A stretch of 64,000 nucleotides of DNA from Sphingomonadales bacterium. Lineage in GTDB: Bacteria; Pseudomonadota; Alphaproteobacteria; Sphingomonadales; Sphingomonadaceae. Shown here piece after piece: positions 1-8,741 of the stretch. Numbering within the stretch: position 1 is the first letter of the stretch; the number at the start of each line of letters is the position of its first letter. The stretch spans positions 1 through 64,000 of the forward strand of contig JAIXYT010000051.1 in NCBI GenBank assembly GCA_027490095.1, read 5' to 3'. The translations under genes were made by a program, and so were the position numbers. The notes beneath the pieces are model-generated. The model was not told where the DNA came from. It made no database searches and saw nothing but the letters and a program-made list of their open reading frames with translations.

Positions 1-485
1 CAGTTGACCCAGGCGTCGCGGCGGTCGACGAGGCCGGCGGCGTAGAGATCGAGGAAGAGGGCCTGTTCATGGCCGTAATAGTCGGGATCGCAGGTGGCGA
101 GCTCGCGGCTCCAGTCGATCGCGAGGCCCAGGCGCTTCAGCTGGGCGCGCATGGCCGCGATGTTGGCGCGGGTCCATTCGCCCGGATGCACCTTGCGCTC
201 CATCGCGGCGTTCTCGGCGGGCATGCCGAAGGCGTCCCAGCCCATGGGGTGGAGGACGGCATGGCCCTGCATCCGGCGGGCGCGGGCGAGCACGTCGCCC
301 ATGGTGTAGTTGCGCACATGGCCCATGTGGATGCGCCCCGAGGGATAGGGGAACATCTCGAGCACCATGGTTCTGGGCTTGTCGCTGTTGCTGTCGGCCC
401 GGAAGGTCTGTTCGGCTTCCCACCGGCCTTGCCAGCGGCCATCTGCCTGTGCCGGATCGAAGCGGCTCTGCTCCTCGGCTGTCAT
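1..485 (-). CDS. leuS: leucyl-tRNA synthetase, N-terminal part (cut by window edge)
   Basis: Class I aminoacyl-tRNA synthetase that charges tRNA-Leu in the cytoplasm. Only the first ~161 residues are in the window; the gene runs off the left edge. The protein starts [12 protein letters not shown]. It shows the class I signature region [16 protein letters not shown] (HIGH-type motif, here HMGH), then the LeuRS-type stretches [14 protein letters not shown] and a Tyr-rich segment near the edge. The start at 485 lies 8 bp after the stop of the upstream DUF3576 gene, an arrangement usual in alphaproteobacteria. Confidence 0.95.
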   Translation of the reverse strand, partial: MTAEEQSRFDPAQADGRWQGRWEAEQTFRADSNSDKPRTMVLEMFPYPSGRIHMGHVRNYTMGDVLARARRMQGHAVLHPMGWDAFGMPAENAAMERKVHPGEWTRANIAAMRAQLKRLGLAIDWSRELATCDPDYYGHEQALFLDLYAAGLVDRRDAWVN

Positions 486-493
486 GGCCGGCC

Positions 494-982
494 TCAGCGG
501 TTGGACGAGGCGGCCTGGCGCAGCGTTCGGGCACGCTCCAGGATGATCTCTTCGAGGCGCTGCACGGTGCCGGCGCGGACGGGGGCTGCGACCCAGCGGC
601 CGTTTTCCATCACCTCGCGCTGGGCCGATACCTGGACGGCATCGGCACGGAGCGCGCCGTCGAGGATGGCGACCGTGACCTTGGCCCGTTCGTTCGGCAC
701 GTTCGGGTTCTGGTACCAGTCGCCCACGATGACTCCGCCGGCCGAATCGACCTGGGCAAGCGGCATGAACTGCATGGTTTCGAGGCTGGCGCGCCAGAGG
801 TAGCTGTTGACGCCGATGCTGGTGACGACTGTCGCCTGCGAGGCGGGCTCTGGCCCCTTCTTGCCGCCGCAGCCACCGAGCACCAGAGCGATGCCGAGGA
901 TGGCGGCCGCCAGGGCCTGCGGACCGACGGACTTGGCTTGCGTGGGGCTTTGGGTCGGGTCGGTCAATCGAGGCTCCGTCAT
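494..982 (-). CDS. DUF3576 family lipoprotein
   Basis: Predicted lipoprotein of about 162 residues. A basic/hydrophobic signal sequence ([15 protein letters not shown]) ends in an L-G-G-C lipobox and is followed by a short Gly/Lys spacer. The rest matches the DUF3576 pattern: an [21 protein letters not shown] block, then V.VGDWY and a C-terminal segment rich in charged helix. Family function is unknown to me. It is typically found just upstream of leuS, as here. ATG at 982 was chosen because upstream in-frame sequence is low-complexity and lacks a signal-peptide context; an AGGA sits very close to it. Confidence 0.8.
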   Translation of the reverse strand: MTEPRLTDPTQSPTQAKSVGPQALAAAILGIALVLGGCGGKKGPEPASQATVVTSIGVNSYLWRASLETMQFMPLAQVDSAGGVIVGDWYQNPNVPNERAKVTVAILDGALRADAVQVSAQREVMENGRWVAAPVRAGTVQRLEEIILERARTLRQAASSNR

Positions 983-1254
983 TCCTGTGCCCGCGCGTGG
1001 CCGGGCCGATGGAGGGCCATACAGGGGGGAGCGCGCATCGTGCAACTGTCGGCGCGGAACCCGGCCCCGGCGAGCCCTTCCCTTGGCGTACCGGGGCGGA
1101 TCGGAACGGCGGCTGAACGGTTCATGTGCCGGACAGTTGCTGTGGGGCAAAAGCCACACAGGCCTGCAATCGCCGGAAGTGTCTGGTTTTGGGCCGAGCT
1201 GATACAAGACAGGGCGTGCAAATCGCGGCCTGAATGGGGTAACGTCTGGTTGTT

Positions 1255-1995
1255 ATGCGCCACGCCGCCGAGTCTCTGACCCTGCTTGCCGGCACCCTTG
1301 CGGGGCTTGCACTGCTGTGTGCGGCACCGTCGGCGGCTGCGGCATCCAAGTCGAGCCTTCAGCCCCAGGTCACCAATGACGGCGTTTCCGCCGGGTTCCG
1401 ATCGAAATCGCAGGCGCTGGTTTTGCAGCCGATCAACCTGGATGTGAGCCGCTTTGCCTTCACGGCACCGGGGCGGGTGCCCTCGTCGCGGGTGCAGACG
1501 GTGGAGCGTGGCTTCACCTTCACGCCGTCGCGCGGGAGCAAGGGCGTGTCGGTGGGCGCGACGGTGCGCAGTGTCGCCCCGCCGTCGATCGGCGAGCGGA
1601 CCGCTGCTGCGGACAGCGGCCTTGCCCCGGCCGGGTACAATTTCGACCTGTCGGTCGGGTATCGCGGCGTTTCGATTTCGGGCGGCGTCAGCCGGGTGGA
1701 CACGGGCCTTGGCGGCCAGTCCCGCGAGGGCGTCGACGTCGGCCTTGGCTATGGCACCCGCAATTGGCAGGCAGCCATTGCCGCGACCGCCGAGCGGGAG
1801 ACGAATTTCGCGATTCCGCGGTTCGGATCTCCGGATCCGCGCTATTCGGTGGAAGCGCGCGGTGCGCTGGCAGTGTCCCCCAACGTGTCGCTGGGCGGAT
1901 CGTTGCGGTACCGGCCGGCGCTGCAGAACCCGACACCGCTGGATCCGAACAAGGACGACAGGGCGGTTATGCTAGGCGGGGCAGTCGCGTTCTAG
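1255..1995 (+). CDS. secreted outer-membrane-like protein, unknown function
   Basis: 246 residues. The N-terminus has a clear signal peptide: a hydrophobic run from about residue 9 to 24, ending in an Ala-rich cleavage region (SAAAAS). The mature part is Gly/Ser/Val-rich with alternating polar and hydrophobic residues (for example VGYRGVSISGGVSRV and VGLGYGTRNWQAAI). It ends in a phenylalanine (GGAVAF), which is what one expects of a small outer-membrane beta-barrel. No catalytic motif was recognised. It stands alone, divergent from the DUF3576-leuS operon. The 272-bp gap before it holds no other gene that I can support. Confidence 0.6.
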   Translation: MRHAAESLTLLAGTLAGLALLCAAPSAAAASKSSLQPQVTNDGVSAGFRSKSQALVLQPINLDVSRFAFTAPGRVPSSRVQTVERGFTFTPSRGSKGVSVGATVRSVAPPSIGERTAAADSGLAPAGYNFDLSVGYRGVSISGGVSRVDTGLGGQSREGVDVGLGYGTRNWQAAIAATAERETNFAIPRFGSPDPRYSVEARGALAVSPNVSLGGSLRYRPALQNPTPLDPNKDDRAVMLGGAVAF

Positions 1996-2096
1996 CGACT
2001 GAGCGGCTGCCATTTGCGCGCAGCGCAAACTGGCAGACTCGCGATCCCCGCCCGGCCGGCGGAGTCGGCGATCTCTATCGCCGGCCCGTCCGACGA

Positions 2097-2167
2097 GTCG
2101 GGCTTTGCCCGACCCTTTGCTTCCTTTTCTGCCTTTGTCTGAACGGACTCGCGCGGCTTTGCCGCGC
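2097..2167. terminator. two hairpins between convergent genes
   Basis: GTCGGGC-TTT-GCCCGAC at 2097-2113 is followed on the plus strand by a pyrimidine-rich tract with T runs, a plausible rho-independent terminator for the 1255-1995 gene. A second hairpin, GCGCGGC-TTT-GCCGCGC at 2151-2167, lies just past the ptsP stop and could serve that gene, but it has no T tract. Confidence 0.5.
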
Positions 2168-2184
2168 GGCCGTGCCATCGAGGC

Positions 2185-4452
2185 TCAATCCAGCCTGATG
2201 CCCTGTGCCGCCGCCATCGCACTCAACTCCCGCCGCACGTCCACACCCGGCGTCGCCAGCCAGTCCGCCATCGCGGCTCTCAGCGGCTTCAGCTGAGCCG
2301 TGCGCACCATCGCCTTCACCGGCCCGACCGCTGCCGGCGTGATCGACAGCCGCTCCACACCAATCGCCATCAGGGCGAGGGCCTCGAGCGGGCGTCCGCC
2401 CATCTCGCCGCAGATGCTGACCGGCACATCGGCGGCGGCGGCCTGGTCGACGACCAGCTTCAGGAACTTCAGCACGCTGCGCGACAGCCAGTCGTAGCGA
2501 TCGGCGAGGCGGGGGTTGCCGCGGTCGGCTGCCAGCAGGAACTGGGTGAGGTCGTTGGTGCCGACCGACAGGAAGTCGAGCTTGGGCAGCAGCTCGTCGA
2601 GGACCATGGCGAGCGCGGGGACCTCGAGCATGGCACCGTAGCGGACGTCGGCTGCGTGCGGAATTCCGGCGGCGGCGAGGCGAGCGCGGCGGTCCTCGAC
2701 GATGGCGCGGGCTTCCGCATACTCCCAGGGTTCGGCGACCATCGGGAACATGAGGTGGAGCGTGCGGCCGGCTGCGGCCTCGAGGAGGGCGCGGGCCTGG
2801 GCGGCGAGGAGGCCCGAGCGGGCGAGCGCGAGACGGAGCGCGCGCCAGCCCATGGCGGGGTTTTCCTCGCGCTCGCCGCGCTCGTCCATGTAGGGCACGG
2901 CCTTGTCGCCGCCGATGTCGACGGTGCGGAAGATGACGGTGCGGTCGCCGGCGGCCTGCAGCACGTCGCGGTAGAGGGCGACCTGGCGGCCCTTTCGCGG
3001 GAGGGTCGCCGAGACGAGGAACTGGAATTCGGTGCGGAACAGGCCGATGCCGTCGGCGTTCGTCATGTCGAGCGCGGGGAGGTCGGAGCGGAGGCCCGCG
3101 TTCATCATCAGCTTGATGCGGACACCGTCCAGGCTTTCGGCGGGAAGGTCCTTCAGCTTCTCGAACTCGGCCTGCTTGGCGAGCCGGAGCGCGGTGCGCT
3201 CCTCGAAGCTGACGAGCACGGCCTGGGCCGGACGGACGAACAGGGCGCCGGCCGTTGCATCGAGGAGAACGGGGTCCCCCTCGGCCACAGCCATGCGCAG
3301 GTCCTTCACCCGGCCGAGGAGGGGGACGCCCATGGCGCGGGCGAGGATGGTGACGTGGGCGGTGAGCGAGCCGTCCTCGAGGGCGATGCCCTTGAGGTAG
3401 CGGCGATCATATTCCAGCAGCTCGGCGGGGCCCAGGTTGCGGGCGATGAGCACGCTGTCCTGCGTGAGGCCGAGCTTTGCGGCCGTTCCCGACTGGCCGG
3501 AGACGATGCGGATCAGCCGGTTCGACAGATCCTCAAGGTCGTGCATGCGTTCCCTGAGGTACGGGTCGCTGGCCGAGCCCAGCTTGATGCGCTGGGCCTG
3601 GGCGACGGCCTCGATCGCGGCCTCGGCCGTGAGGCCCCCGTCGATGCCGTCGTGGATGCGGCGCGCCCAGCCTTCGTCGAAGGCGAACATCTTGTAGGTT
3701 TCGAGGATGTCGTCGTGATCGCCGGGGCCGGCGAAGTCGGCGCGGGAGACCATCTGGTCGATTTCCTCGCGCATGCGGGCGAAGGCGGACTTCAGGCGGG
3801 CGCGCTCGACGTCGGCATCGTCGGCGACGGTGTTGGTGATGACGATCCGCGGTTCGTGGAAGACGGCGACGCCCCGGCCCATGCCGTCGACCAGCTTGAG
3901 GCCGGGGAGGCGCGCCGGACTTGTCTCGCGCGGGGGCCTGGCGCTGCTGGCTTCGGTATCGACCAGCCCGGCGGCGGCGATCAGCTCGGCGAGGACCATC
4001 GCGACGGTCTGCAGGGCCTCGATCTCCACATCGTCATAATCGCGCGGCTGGACATGCTGGACGGCGAGCACGCCGACGCACTGTTCGCGCCGGATGATGG
4101 GGACGCCGGCAAAGCTGTGGAAGCGTTCCTCGCCGGTTTCGGGCCGATAGGCGAAGCGGGGGTGGGTGCTGGCCTCCGCCAGGTTCAGGGGGCTGCGGGT
4201 TTCGGCGATGGTGCCGACGAGGCCCTGCCCGAAGGCGAGGCGTGTGACATGGACGGCCTGCTGCTTGAGGCCGCGCGTGGCCGACAGCTCCAGCATGCCG
4301 TCGCGCAGCAGGTAGATCGACGCGACTTCGGATTCGAGGGCGCCTGCGATGAGCACCGTCACCTGGTCGAGCTTGGACTGGGTCGACTGGCGGGCCGCCA
4401 TCACGTCGTGCAGGCGGCGCAACAGTTCCCGGGCGCCTCCTGCGGCGGGCAT
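2185..4452 (-). CDS. ptsP: phosphoenolpyruvate-protein phosphotransferase PtsP (EI-Ntr)
   Basis: 755 residues, the usual PtsP length. It is the first enzyme of the nitrogen-related PTS, passing phosphate from PEP to NPr and then EIIA-Ntr. The order is an N-terminal GAF sensor domain (about residues 20-165), the PTS-EI N-terminal helical region, the mobile phosphohistidine domain (GSLTAHVTILARAMGVPLL, phospho-His in TAHV), and the PEP-binding TIM barrel with SVGTNDLTQF and the catalytic-Cys region SICGEMGGRP. The GAF domain distinguishes it from sugar EI. It follows the nitronate monooxygenase gene by 25 bp on the same strand, behind lysC. Confidence 0.93.
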   Translation of the reverse strand: MPAAGGARELLRRLHDVMAARQSTQSKLDQVTVLIAGALESEVASIYLLRDGMLELSATRGLKQQAVHVTRLAFGQGLVGTIAETRSPLNLAEASTHPRFAYRPETGEERFHSFAGVPIIRREQCVGVLAVQHVQPRDYDDVEIEALQTVAMVLAELIAAAGLVDTEASSARPPRETSPARLPGLKLVDGMGRGVAVFHEPRIVITNTVADDADVERARLKSAFARMREEIDQMVSRADFAGPGDHDDILETYKMFAFDEGWARRIHDGIDGGLTAEAAIEAVAQAQRIKLGSASDPYLRERMHDLEDLSNRLIRIVSGQSGTAAKLGLTQDSVLIARNLGPAELLEYDRRYLKGIALEDGSLTAHVTILARAMGVPLLGRVKDLRMAVAEGDPVLLDATAGALFVRPAQAVLVSFEERTALRLAKQAEFEKLKDLPAESLDGVRIKLMMNAGLRSDLPALDMTNADGIGLFRTEFQFLVSATLPRKGRQVALYRDVLQAAGDRTVIFRTVDIGGDKAVPYMDERGEREENPAMGWRALRLALARSGLLAAQARALLEAAAGRTLHLMFPMVAEPWEYAEARAIVEDRRARLAAAGIPHAADVRYGAMLEVPALAMVLDELLPKLDFLSVGTNDLTQFLLAADRGNPRLADRYDWLSRSVLKFLKLVVDQAAAADVPVSICGEMGGRPLEALALMAIGVERLSITPAAVGPVKAMVRTAQLKPLRAAMADWLATPGVDVRRELSAMAAAQGIRLD

Positions 4453-4477
4453 CAGACAGTCTCCGTGCGGGCGGGCA

Positions 4478-5506
4478 TCAGGCGGCCGATTCCAGCGCGC
4501 GGGCGCGGCCGGCGAGGGCTGCCTCGGCTTCGGTCACGAGGCTTTCGATGATGCTGGCGACCGGTTCTTCCGCTGTGACCATGCCGACGGACTGGCCGGC
4601 CATGACCGAGCCTGTTTCGACATCGCCATCGACCACTGCGCGGCGGAGCGCGCCGGCCCAGTAGTGCTCGATCTCGAGCTGGGCCTGGGCGAGTTCCACC
4701 TCGCCGCGGGCGAGGCGTGTCGAGACCTCGCGCTGCTTTTCCATGAAGGCTTCGGTGCCGGCGTTCTTGAGCGCACGCACAGGGATGACGGGGAGGCGGG
4801 GATCGAACTGGACGGAGGCGACCGCATCGCGCGCCGAGGCGCGGAGGAAGGCCTTCTTGAAATTGGGGTGGGCAATGGATTCGGCGGACGCCGCAAAGCG
4901 GGTGCCGAGCTGGACGCCAGACGCGCCCATTTCGACGAGGGCCGCGACCGCGGAGCCGCGGCCGATGCCGCCGGCCGCGAAGATGATCGCATCGGGCAGG
5001 GCGGGGAGGATTTCCTGGGCGAGGACTGCGAGGCTTACGGGCCCGATATGGCCGCCGGCCTCGGAGCCTTCGATCACCAGCGCATCGGCGCCCGAGCGCA
5101 GCAGCTTTTTCGCGAAAGCGAGGTTGGGGGCAAAGGCGATGAGCTTTGCGAAATCGGTGATGGCGGCGATCGCCGGGCCGGGCGGCAGGCCGCCGGCGAG
5201 CACCACATGGCTGACGTTCGCGGCCTTGCAGACGGCGATCAGGTCCATCAGCTGGGGATGCATGGTGATGAGGTTCACGCCGAAGGGCTTGTCCGTGAGC
5301 GCGCGCGTGGCGGCGATTTCGGCTGCGAGCAGTTCGGGCGGCATGCCCCCGCAGGCGAGCACGCCGAAACCGCCGGCGTTGGAAATGGCGGAGACGAGGT
5401 TGCGTTCGGACACCCAGGTCATAGCGCCGGCCATCACGGCGTGGCGGCTGCCGAGGAAGGCGCGGCCCCTGGCAGTGAGGCGGTCGAGGTTGGGGGTTGC
5501 TGTCAT
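4478..5506 (-). CDS. nitronate monooxygenase / FabK-like FMN enzyme
   Basis: 342-residue FMN-dependent TIM-barrel protein of the 2-nitropropane dioxygenase family. Visible family features are an N-terminal PxMAGAMTWVSE-type strand, the SNAGGFGVLA turn, FGVNLIT, the segment GSEAGGHIGP (substrate/FMN loop with the conserved His), FAAGGIGRGSAV and VQLGTRF (phosphate-binding loop). The family includes nitronate-detoxifying enzymes and FabK enoyl-ACP reductases, which I cannot separate by eye. Its ATG overlaps the lysC stop (ATGA at 5503-5506), so the two are co-translated. Confidence 0.85.
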   Translation of the reverse strand: MTATPNLDRLTARGRAFLGSRHAVMAGAMTWVSERNLVSAISNAGGFGVLACGGMPPELLAAEIAATRALTDKPFGVNLITMHPQLMDLIAVCKAANVSHVVLAGGLPPGPAIAAITDFAKLIAFAPNLAFAKKLLRSGADALVIEGSEAGGHIGPVSLAVLAQEILPALPDAIIFAAGGIGRGSAVAALVEMGASGVQLGTRFAASAESIAHPNFKKAFLRASARDAVASVQFDPRLPVIPVRALKNAGTEAFMEKQREVSTRLARGEVELAQAQLEIEHYWAGALRRAVVDGDVETGSVMAGQSVGMVTAEEPVASIIESLVTEAEAALAGRARALESAA

Positions 5507-6723
5507 GCGGCAGCATCCAAGCCATAGGCGGTGTGGAGGACGCGGACGGCGAGTTCGAGATATTCCTCGGCGATGAGGACGGAGATCTTGATTTCGGACG
5601 TGGTGATCGCCTGCACATTGATGCCGCGGTCGGCGAGCGCGCGGAACATGGTGACGGCAACGCCCGCGTGGCTCTTCATGCCGACGCCCACGACCGAGAC
5701 CTTCACGACGCTGTCATCGGTGAGGAGCTGGGCGTAGCCGATGGTGGCGCTGTTGGCTTCGAGCACGGAGCGGGCGCGGATCAGTTCGGTGCGCGGCACC
5801 GTGAAGGTGACATCGGTGGTGCCGTCGTTGGCGACATTCTGCACGATCATGTCGACGTTGATGCCGGCATCCGCCAGCGGGCCGAAGATGGCAGCGACGA
5901 CGCCCGGCTTGTCGGGGACGCCGCGAATCGTGACCTTGGCCTCGTTGCGATCATAGGCGACGCCGGCGATCAGTTCCTGTTCCACGATCTCATCCTCATC
6001 CACAACCAGAGTGCCGGGCGCGTCGGTGAAGCTGGACAGCACCTGGACCCGCACCTTTTCCTTCATTGCAAGCTCGACCGAGCGGGTCTGCAGCACCTTC
6101 GCACCGACGGAGGCGAGCTCCAGCATTTCCTCGTAGGTGATGCGGGCGAGCTTGCGGGCGCGGGGCACGATCCTGGGGTCTGTCGTGAAGACACCTTCGA
6201 CATCGGTGTAGATGTCGCAGCGGTCGGCCTTGAGCGCGGCAGCGACGGCCACGGCCGAGGTGTCGGAGCCGCCGCGGCCGAGCGTGGTGACGCGGCCACT
6301 TTCCGCCATGCCCTGGAAGCCCGGGATCACGGCGACTTCGCCCGCATTCATTGCTGCGAGGAGGGCGTCGGTGCCGACATCGCGGATGCGGGCCTTGCCG
6401 TGGGCGTCGCTGGTGTGAACGGGGAGCTGCCAGCCGAGCCAGGAGCGCGCGGGCACGCCGATCGACTGGAGCACGATCGCAAGCAGGCCCGAGGTGACCT
6501 GTTCGCCCGAGGCGACGACGACGTCATATTCGGCCGGGTCGGCGAGCGGGGACGCTTCGCGGCAGAAGCCGACAAGGCGGTCGGTTTCGCCTGCCATGGC
6601 CGAGACGACGACGGCGACCCTGTTGCCGGCCTCGATCTCGCGTTTGACGCGGGCTGCCACGCCGCGGATCCGTTCGATCCCGGCCATGGAGGTGCCGCCG
6701 AATTTCATCACGATGAGGGCCAT
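5503..6723 (-). CDS. lysC: aspartate kinase
   Basis: 406-residue aspartokinase, the first step of the Lys/Thr/Met pathway. The N-terminus carries the KFGGTS signature (MALIVMKFGGTSMAG). The kinase domain includes PGFQG, the GRGGSDTSAVAVA loop and IYTDVEGVFTTDPR. Two C-terminal ACT domains follow (KVTIRGVPDKPG and KVSVVGVGMKSHAGVA), which would bind the feedback-inhibiting amino acid. The start at 6723 fits family N-termini; the few extra upstream codons would begin with TTG and add nothing conserved. Confidence 0.95.
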   Translation of the reverse strand: MALIVMKFGGTSMAGIERIRGVAARVKREIEAGNRVAVVVSAMAGETDRLVGFCREASPLADPAEYDVVVASGEQVTSGLLAIVLQSIGVPARSWLGWQLPVHTSDAHGKARIRDVGTDALLAAMNAGEVAVIPGFQGMAESGRVTTLGRGGSDTSAVAVAAALKADRCDIYTDVEGVFTTDPRIVPRARKLARITYEEMLELASVGAKVLQTRSVELAMKEKVRVQVLSSFTDAPGTLVVDEDEIVEQELIAGVAYDRNEAKVTIRGVPDKPGVVAAIFGPLADAGINVDMIVQNVANDGTTDVTFTVPRTELIRARSVLEANSATIGYAQLLTDDSVVKVSVVGVGMKSHAGVAVTMFRALADRGINVQAITTSEIKISVLIAEEYLELAVRVLHTAYGLDAAA

Positions 6724-6799
6724 GGCAGTCCGGTCTTGTTGCAATCGGGGCGTCGGGCTTCACCCGCGCCATCCGCGCCTTTAGGAGCGGGGGCGGCGC

Positions 6800-6830
6800 T
6801 TGACAACTTTGGGAAGGCCAATGGCATGAT
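6800..6830 (+). promoter_or_regulatory. candidate promoter of the leu leader/leuA unit
   Basis: A perfect TTGACA lies at 6800-6805. The best -10-like hexamer is CATGAT at 6825-6830, with a long 19-bp spacer, so only the -35 is convincing. It sits about 40 bp upstream of the leucine leader peptide. Confidence 0.45.
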
Positions 6831-6869
6831 GCCTTTACAGGCTTTGCCCGGCGATGATATGCACCGGCC

Positions 6870-6917
6870 ATGTCTGCCGGTTCGGCCCTGCTGCTGCTTC
6901 GACTTACGCGCCCTTAG
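6870..6917 (+). CDS. leuL: leucine-rich leader peptide of leuA (attenuation)
   Basis: A 15-codon reading frame encodes MSAGSALLLLRLTRP, with four consecutive leucine codons plus a fifth. Its stop codon (6915-6917) falls inside a perfect hairpin, CGCGCC-CTTA-GGCGCG (6907-6922). Further GC-rich complementary segments lie before leuA, such as GGGCC and GGCCC around 6970-6990. This layout is that of translation-coupled attenuation: ribosome stalling on Leu codons when charged tRNA-Leu is scarce would let leuA be transcribed. Leader-peptide control of leuA is known in alphaproteobacteria. I did not see a strong Shine-Dalgarno sequence. Confidence 0.7.
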   Translation: MSAGSALLLLRLTRP

Positions 6918-7053
6918 GCGCGAGTGGTCTGGCCGTGCGTCGGCCTTGAGAGCCGCGTCTAAGGGATCCCGGGCCTTCCGCTGAGGCCCCCACCGCTCCC
7001 CAAGAGACCCCTGCCCTGCACTCGAGGGCCCTGTTCCAGACGAGGCAATTTCC

Positions 7054-8586
7054 ATGGCCGACCAGATCCTGATCTTCGACACCACCTTGCGCGACGGCGA
7101 GCAATCGCCCGGCTGTTCCATGAACCTGGAGGAGAAGCTGCGCGTTGCAGCGCAACTCGAGGCGCTGGGCGTGGACATCATCGAGGCGGGCTTCGCCATT
7201 GCCTCGGAAGGCGATTTCGAGGCGGTGCAGGCCGTCGCGAAGCAGTGCAGCCAAGCGATCGTCGCCAGCCTGGCGCGCGCGGCGCGGGCCGACATCGAGC
7301 GGGCGGCGGCAGCCCTGAAGGGGGCGAAGCGGCCGCGCATCCACACCTTCATCGCGACCTCGCCGCTGCACATGAAGGTGAAGCTGTCGAAGTCGCCCGA
7401 GCAGGTGCTGGAATCGATCCGCGAATCCGTGGGGCTGGCGCGCAACCTGGTGGACGATGTGGAATGGTCGGCCGAGGATGCGACGCGGTCGGAGCCCGAT
7501 TTCCTGGCCAAGGCCATCGAGACGGCGATCAATGCCGGCGCGCGGACGATCAACCTGCCCGACACGGTGGGCTATGGCACGCCCGAGACCTATGGGCGGA
7601 TGTTCGCCGACATGATTGCGCGGGTGCCGAACGCCGACCTCGCGGTGTTTTCGACCCATTGCCACAATGACCTGGGGCTTGCGGTCGCCAACACGCTGGC
7701 GGCCGTGATGGCGGGCGCGCGGCAGGTGGAATCGACGATCAACGGGATCGGCGAGCGGGCCGGCAATGCCGCGGTCGAGGAGATCGCGATGGCGCTGAAG
7801 GTGCGGCACGACGTGCTGCCCTATCGCACCGGCATCGTGACGACCGAGATCACCCGGGCCAGCCGGCTGATTTCGGCGGTGACGGGGATGCATGTGCAGC
7901 CGAACAAGGCGATCGTGGGGGCCAATGCCTTTGCGCACGAGAGCGGCATCCACCAGGACGGGATGCTGAAGGATTCCAGCACCTACGAGATCATGACGCC
8001 CGAGAGCGTGGGGCAGTCGCATTCGAGCCTGGTGCTGGGCAAGCATTCGGGGCGTGCCGCCTTCAAGGACAAGCTGGAGACGCTGGGCTACCAACTGTCG
8101 GACAATGAGTTCCAGGACGCCTTCCAGCGCTTCAAGGCGCTGGCGGATGCCAAGAAGCAGGTGTTCGACGAGGATATCGTGGCGCTGGTGGACGACGAGG
8201 TGCTGCGCGGCCACGACCGGATCCAGGTGACCGAGGTCGAGGTCTATTGCGGGTCCAATGGGCCGCAGCGGGCGATCCTGACCTTGTCCGTCGATGGCGA
8301 GGAGGTGACGGCGGCGACCCGGGGCAATGGCCCGGTGGACGCGCTGTTCCATGCGGTGCGGAAGCTGGTGCCGCACGAGGAGGCGACGCTGGAGCTGTAC
8401 GAGGTGTCGGCGGTGACGGCGGGCACGGACGCGCAGGCGGAGGTGAGCGTGGTGCTTGCCGAAAATGGCCGGACCGTTCGCGGCGTCGGCGCCCACACCG
8501 ACACGCTGGTGGCGAGCGCCAGGGCCTATGTGAATGCGCTGAACAAGCTGATGGTGAAACGCGGGCGGTCTGCGCTGGCGGCCTGA
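7054..8586 (+). CDS. leuA: 2-isopropylmalate synthase
   Basis: 510 residues, usual for long-form LeuA. It condenses acetyl-CoA with 2-oxoisovalerate, the first committed step of leucine synthesis. The N-terminal HMGL-like TIM barrel shows FDTTLRDGEQSPG, the INLPDTVGYGTPE strand and the metal-binding HCHND motif, then NGIGERAGNA. A linker with HESGIHQDGMLK follows, and then a C-terminal LeuA regulatory domain (from about residue 390), expected to bind leucine. GAGG precedes the ATG. Control probably also comes from the upstream leader peptide. A GC hairpin (8597-8628) without a T run follows the stop. Confidence 0.96.
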   Translation: MADQILIFDTTLRDGEQSPGCSMNLEEKLRVAAQLEALGVDIIEAGFAIASEGDFEAVQAVAKQCSQAIVASLARAARADIERAAAALKGAKRPRIHTFIATSPLHMKVKLSKSPEQVLESIRESVGLARNLVDDVEWSAEDATRSEPDFLAKAIETAINAGARTINLPDTVGYGTPETYGRMFADMIARVPNADLAVFSTHCHNDLGLAVANTLAAVMAGARQVESTINGIGERAGNAAVEEIAMALKVRHDVLPYRTGIVTTEITRASRLISAVTGMHVQPNKAIVGANAFAHESGIHQDGMLKDSSTYEIMTPESVGQSHSSLVLGKHSGRAAFKDKLETLGYQLSDNEFQDAFQRFKALADAKKQVFDEDIVALVDDEVLRGHDRIQVTEVEVYCGSNGPQRAILTLSVDGEEVTAATRGNGPVDALFHAVRKLVPHEEATLELYEVSAVTAGTDAQAEVSVVLAENGRTVRGVGAHTDTLVASARAYVNALNKLMVKRGRSALAA

Positions 8587-8649
8587 GGGCAGACGGGGCC
8601 GGGTGTGGCAGAAGTGCCGCGCCCGGCCAGGGAATTGGCGCGATACGGG

Positions 8650-8678
8650 TCTTCATTCGGCTGAAACCGAACTGACGC
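8650..8678 (+). promoter_or_regulatory. PHO-box-like 11-bp direct repeats
   Basis: CTGAAAC-CGAA-CTGACGC at 8661-8678 has two CTG-headed heptamers exactly 11 bp apart. A weaker upstream copy, TCTTCAT, is in the same register (8650-8656). This is the architecture of PhoB binding sites. It fits the phytase gene two positions downstream. The match to the CTGTCAT consensus is partial. Confidence 0.45.
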
Positions 8679-8741
8679 AGATCGGAAACATGGCCTGTGC
8701 AGGTGCGGCGGCACACCGCACCTACGAAAAGGCCCTGTCCG

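Noticed and set aside
2656-4551. Long open frame of ~630 codons on the plus strand opposite ptsP
   Set aside because: Its translation is a mirror of the ptsP reading frame in high-GC DNA (Gly/Ala/Asp/His-rich, no motifs), while ptsP on the other strand has all family motifs.
8597-8628. Rho-independent terminator after leuA
   Set aside because: GGCCGGG/CCCGGCC arms exist, but the loop is long and no T run follows, so it is mentioned only as a hairpin under leuA.
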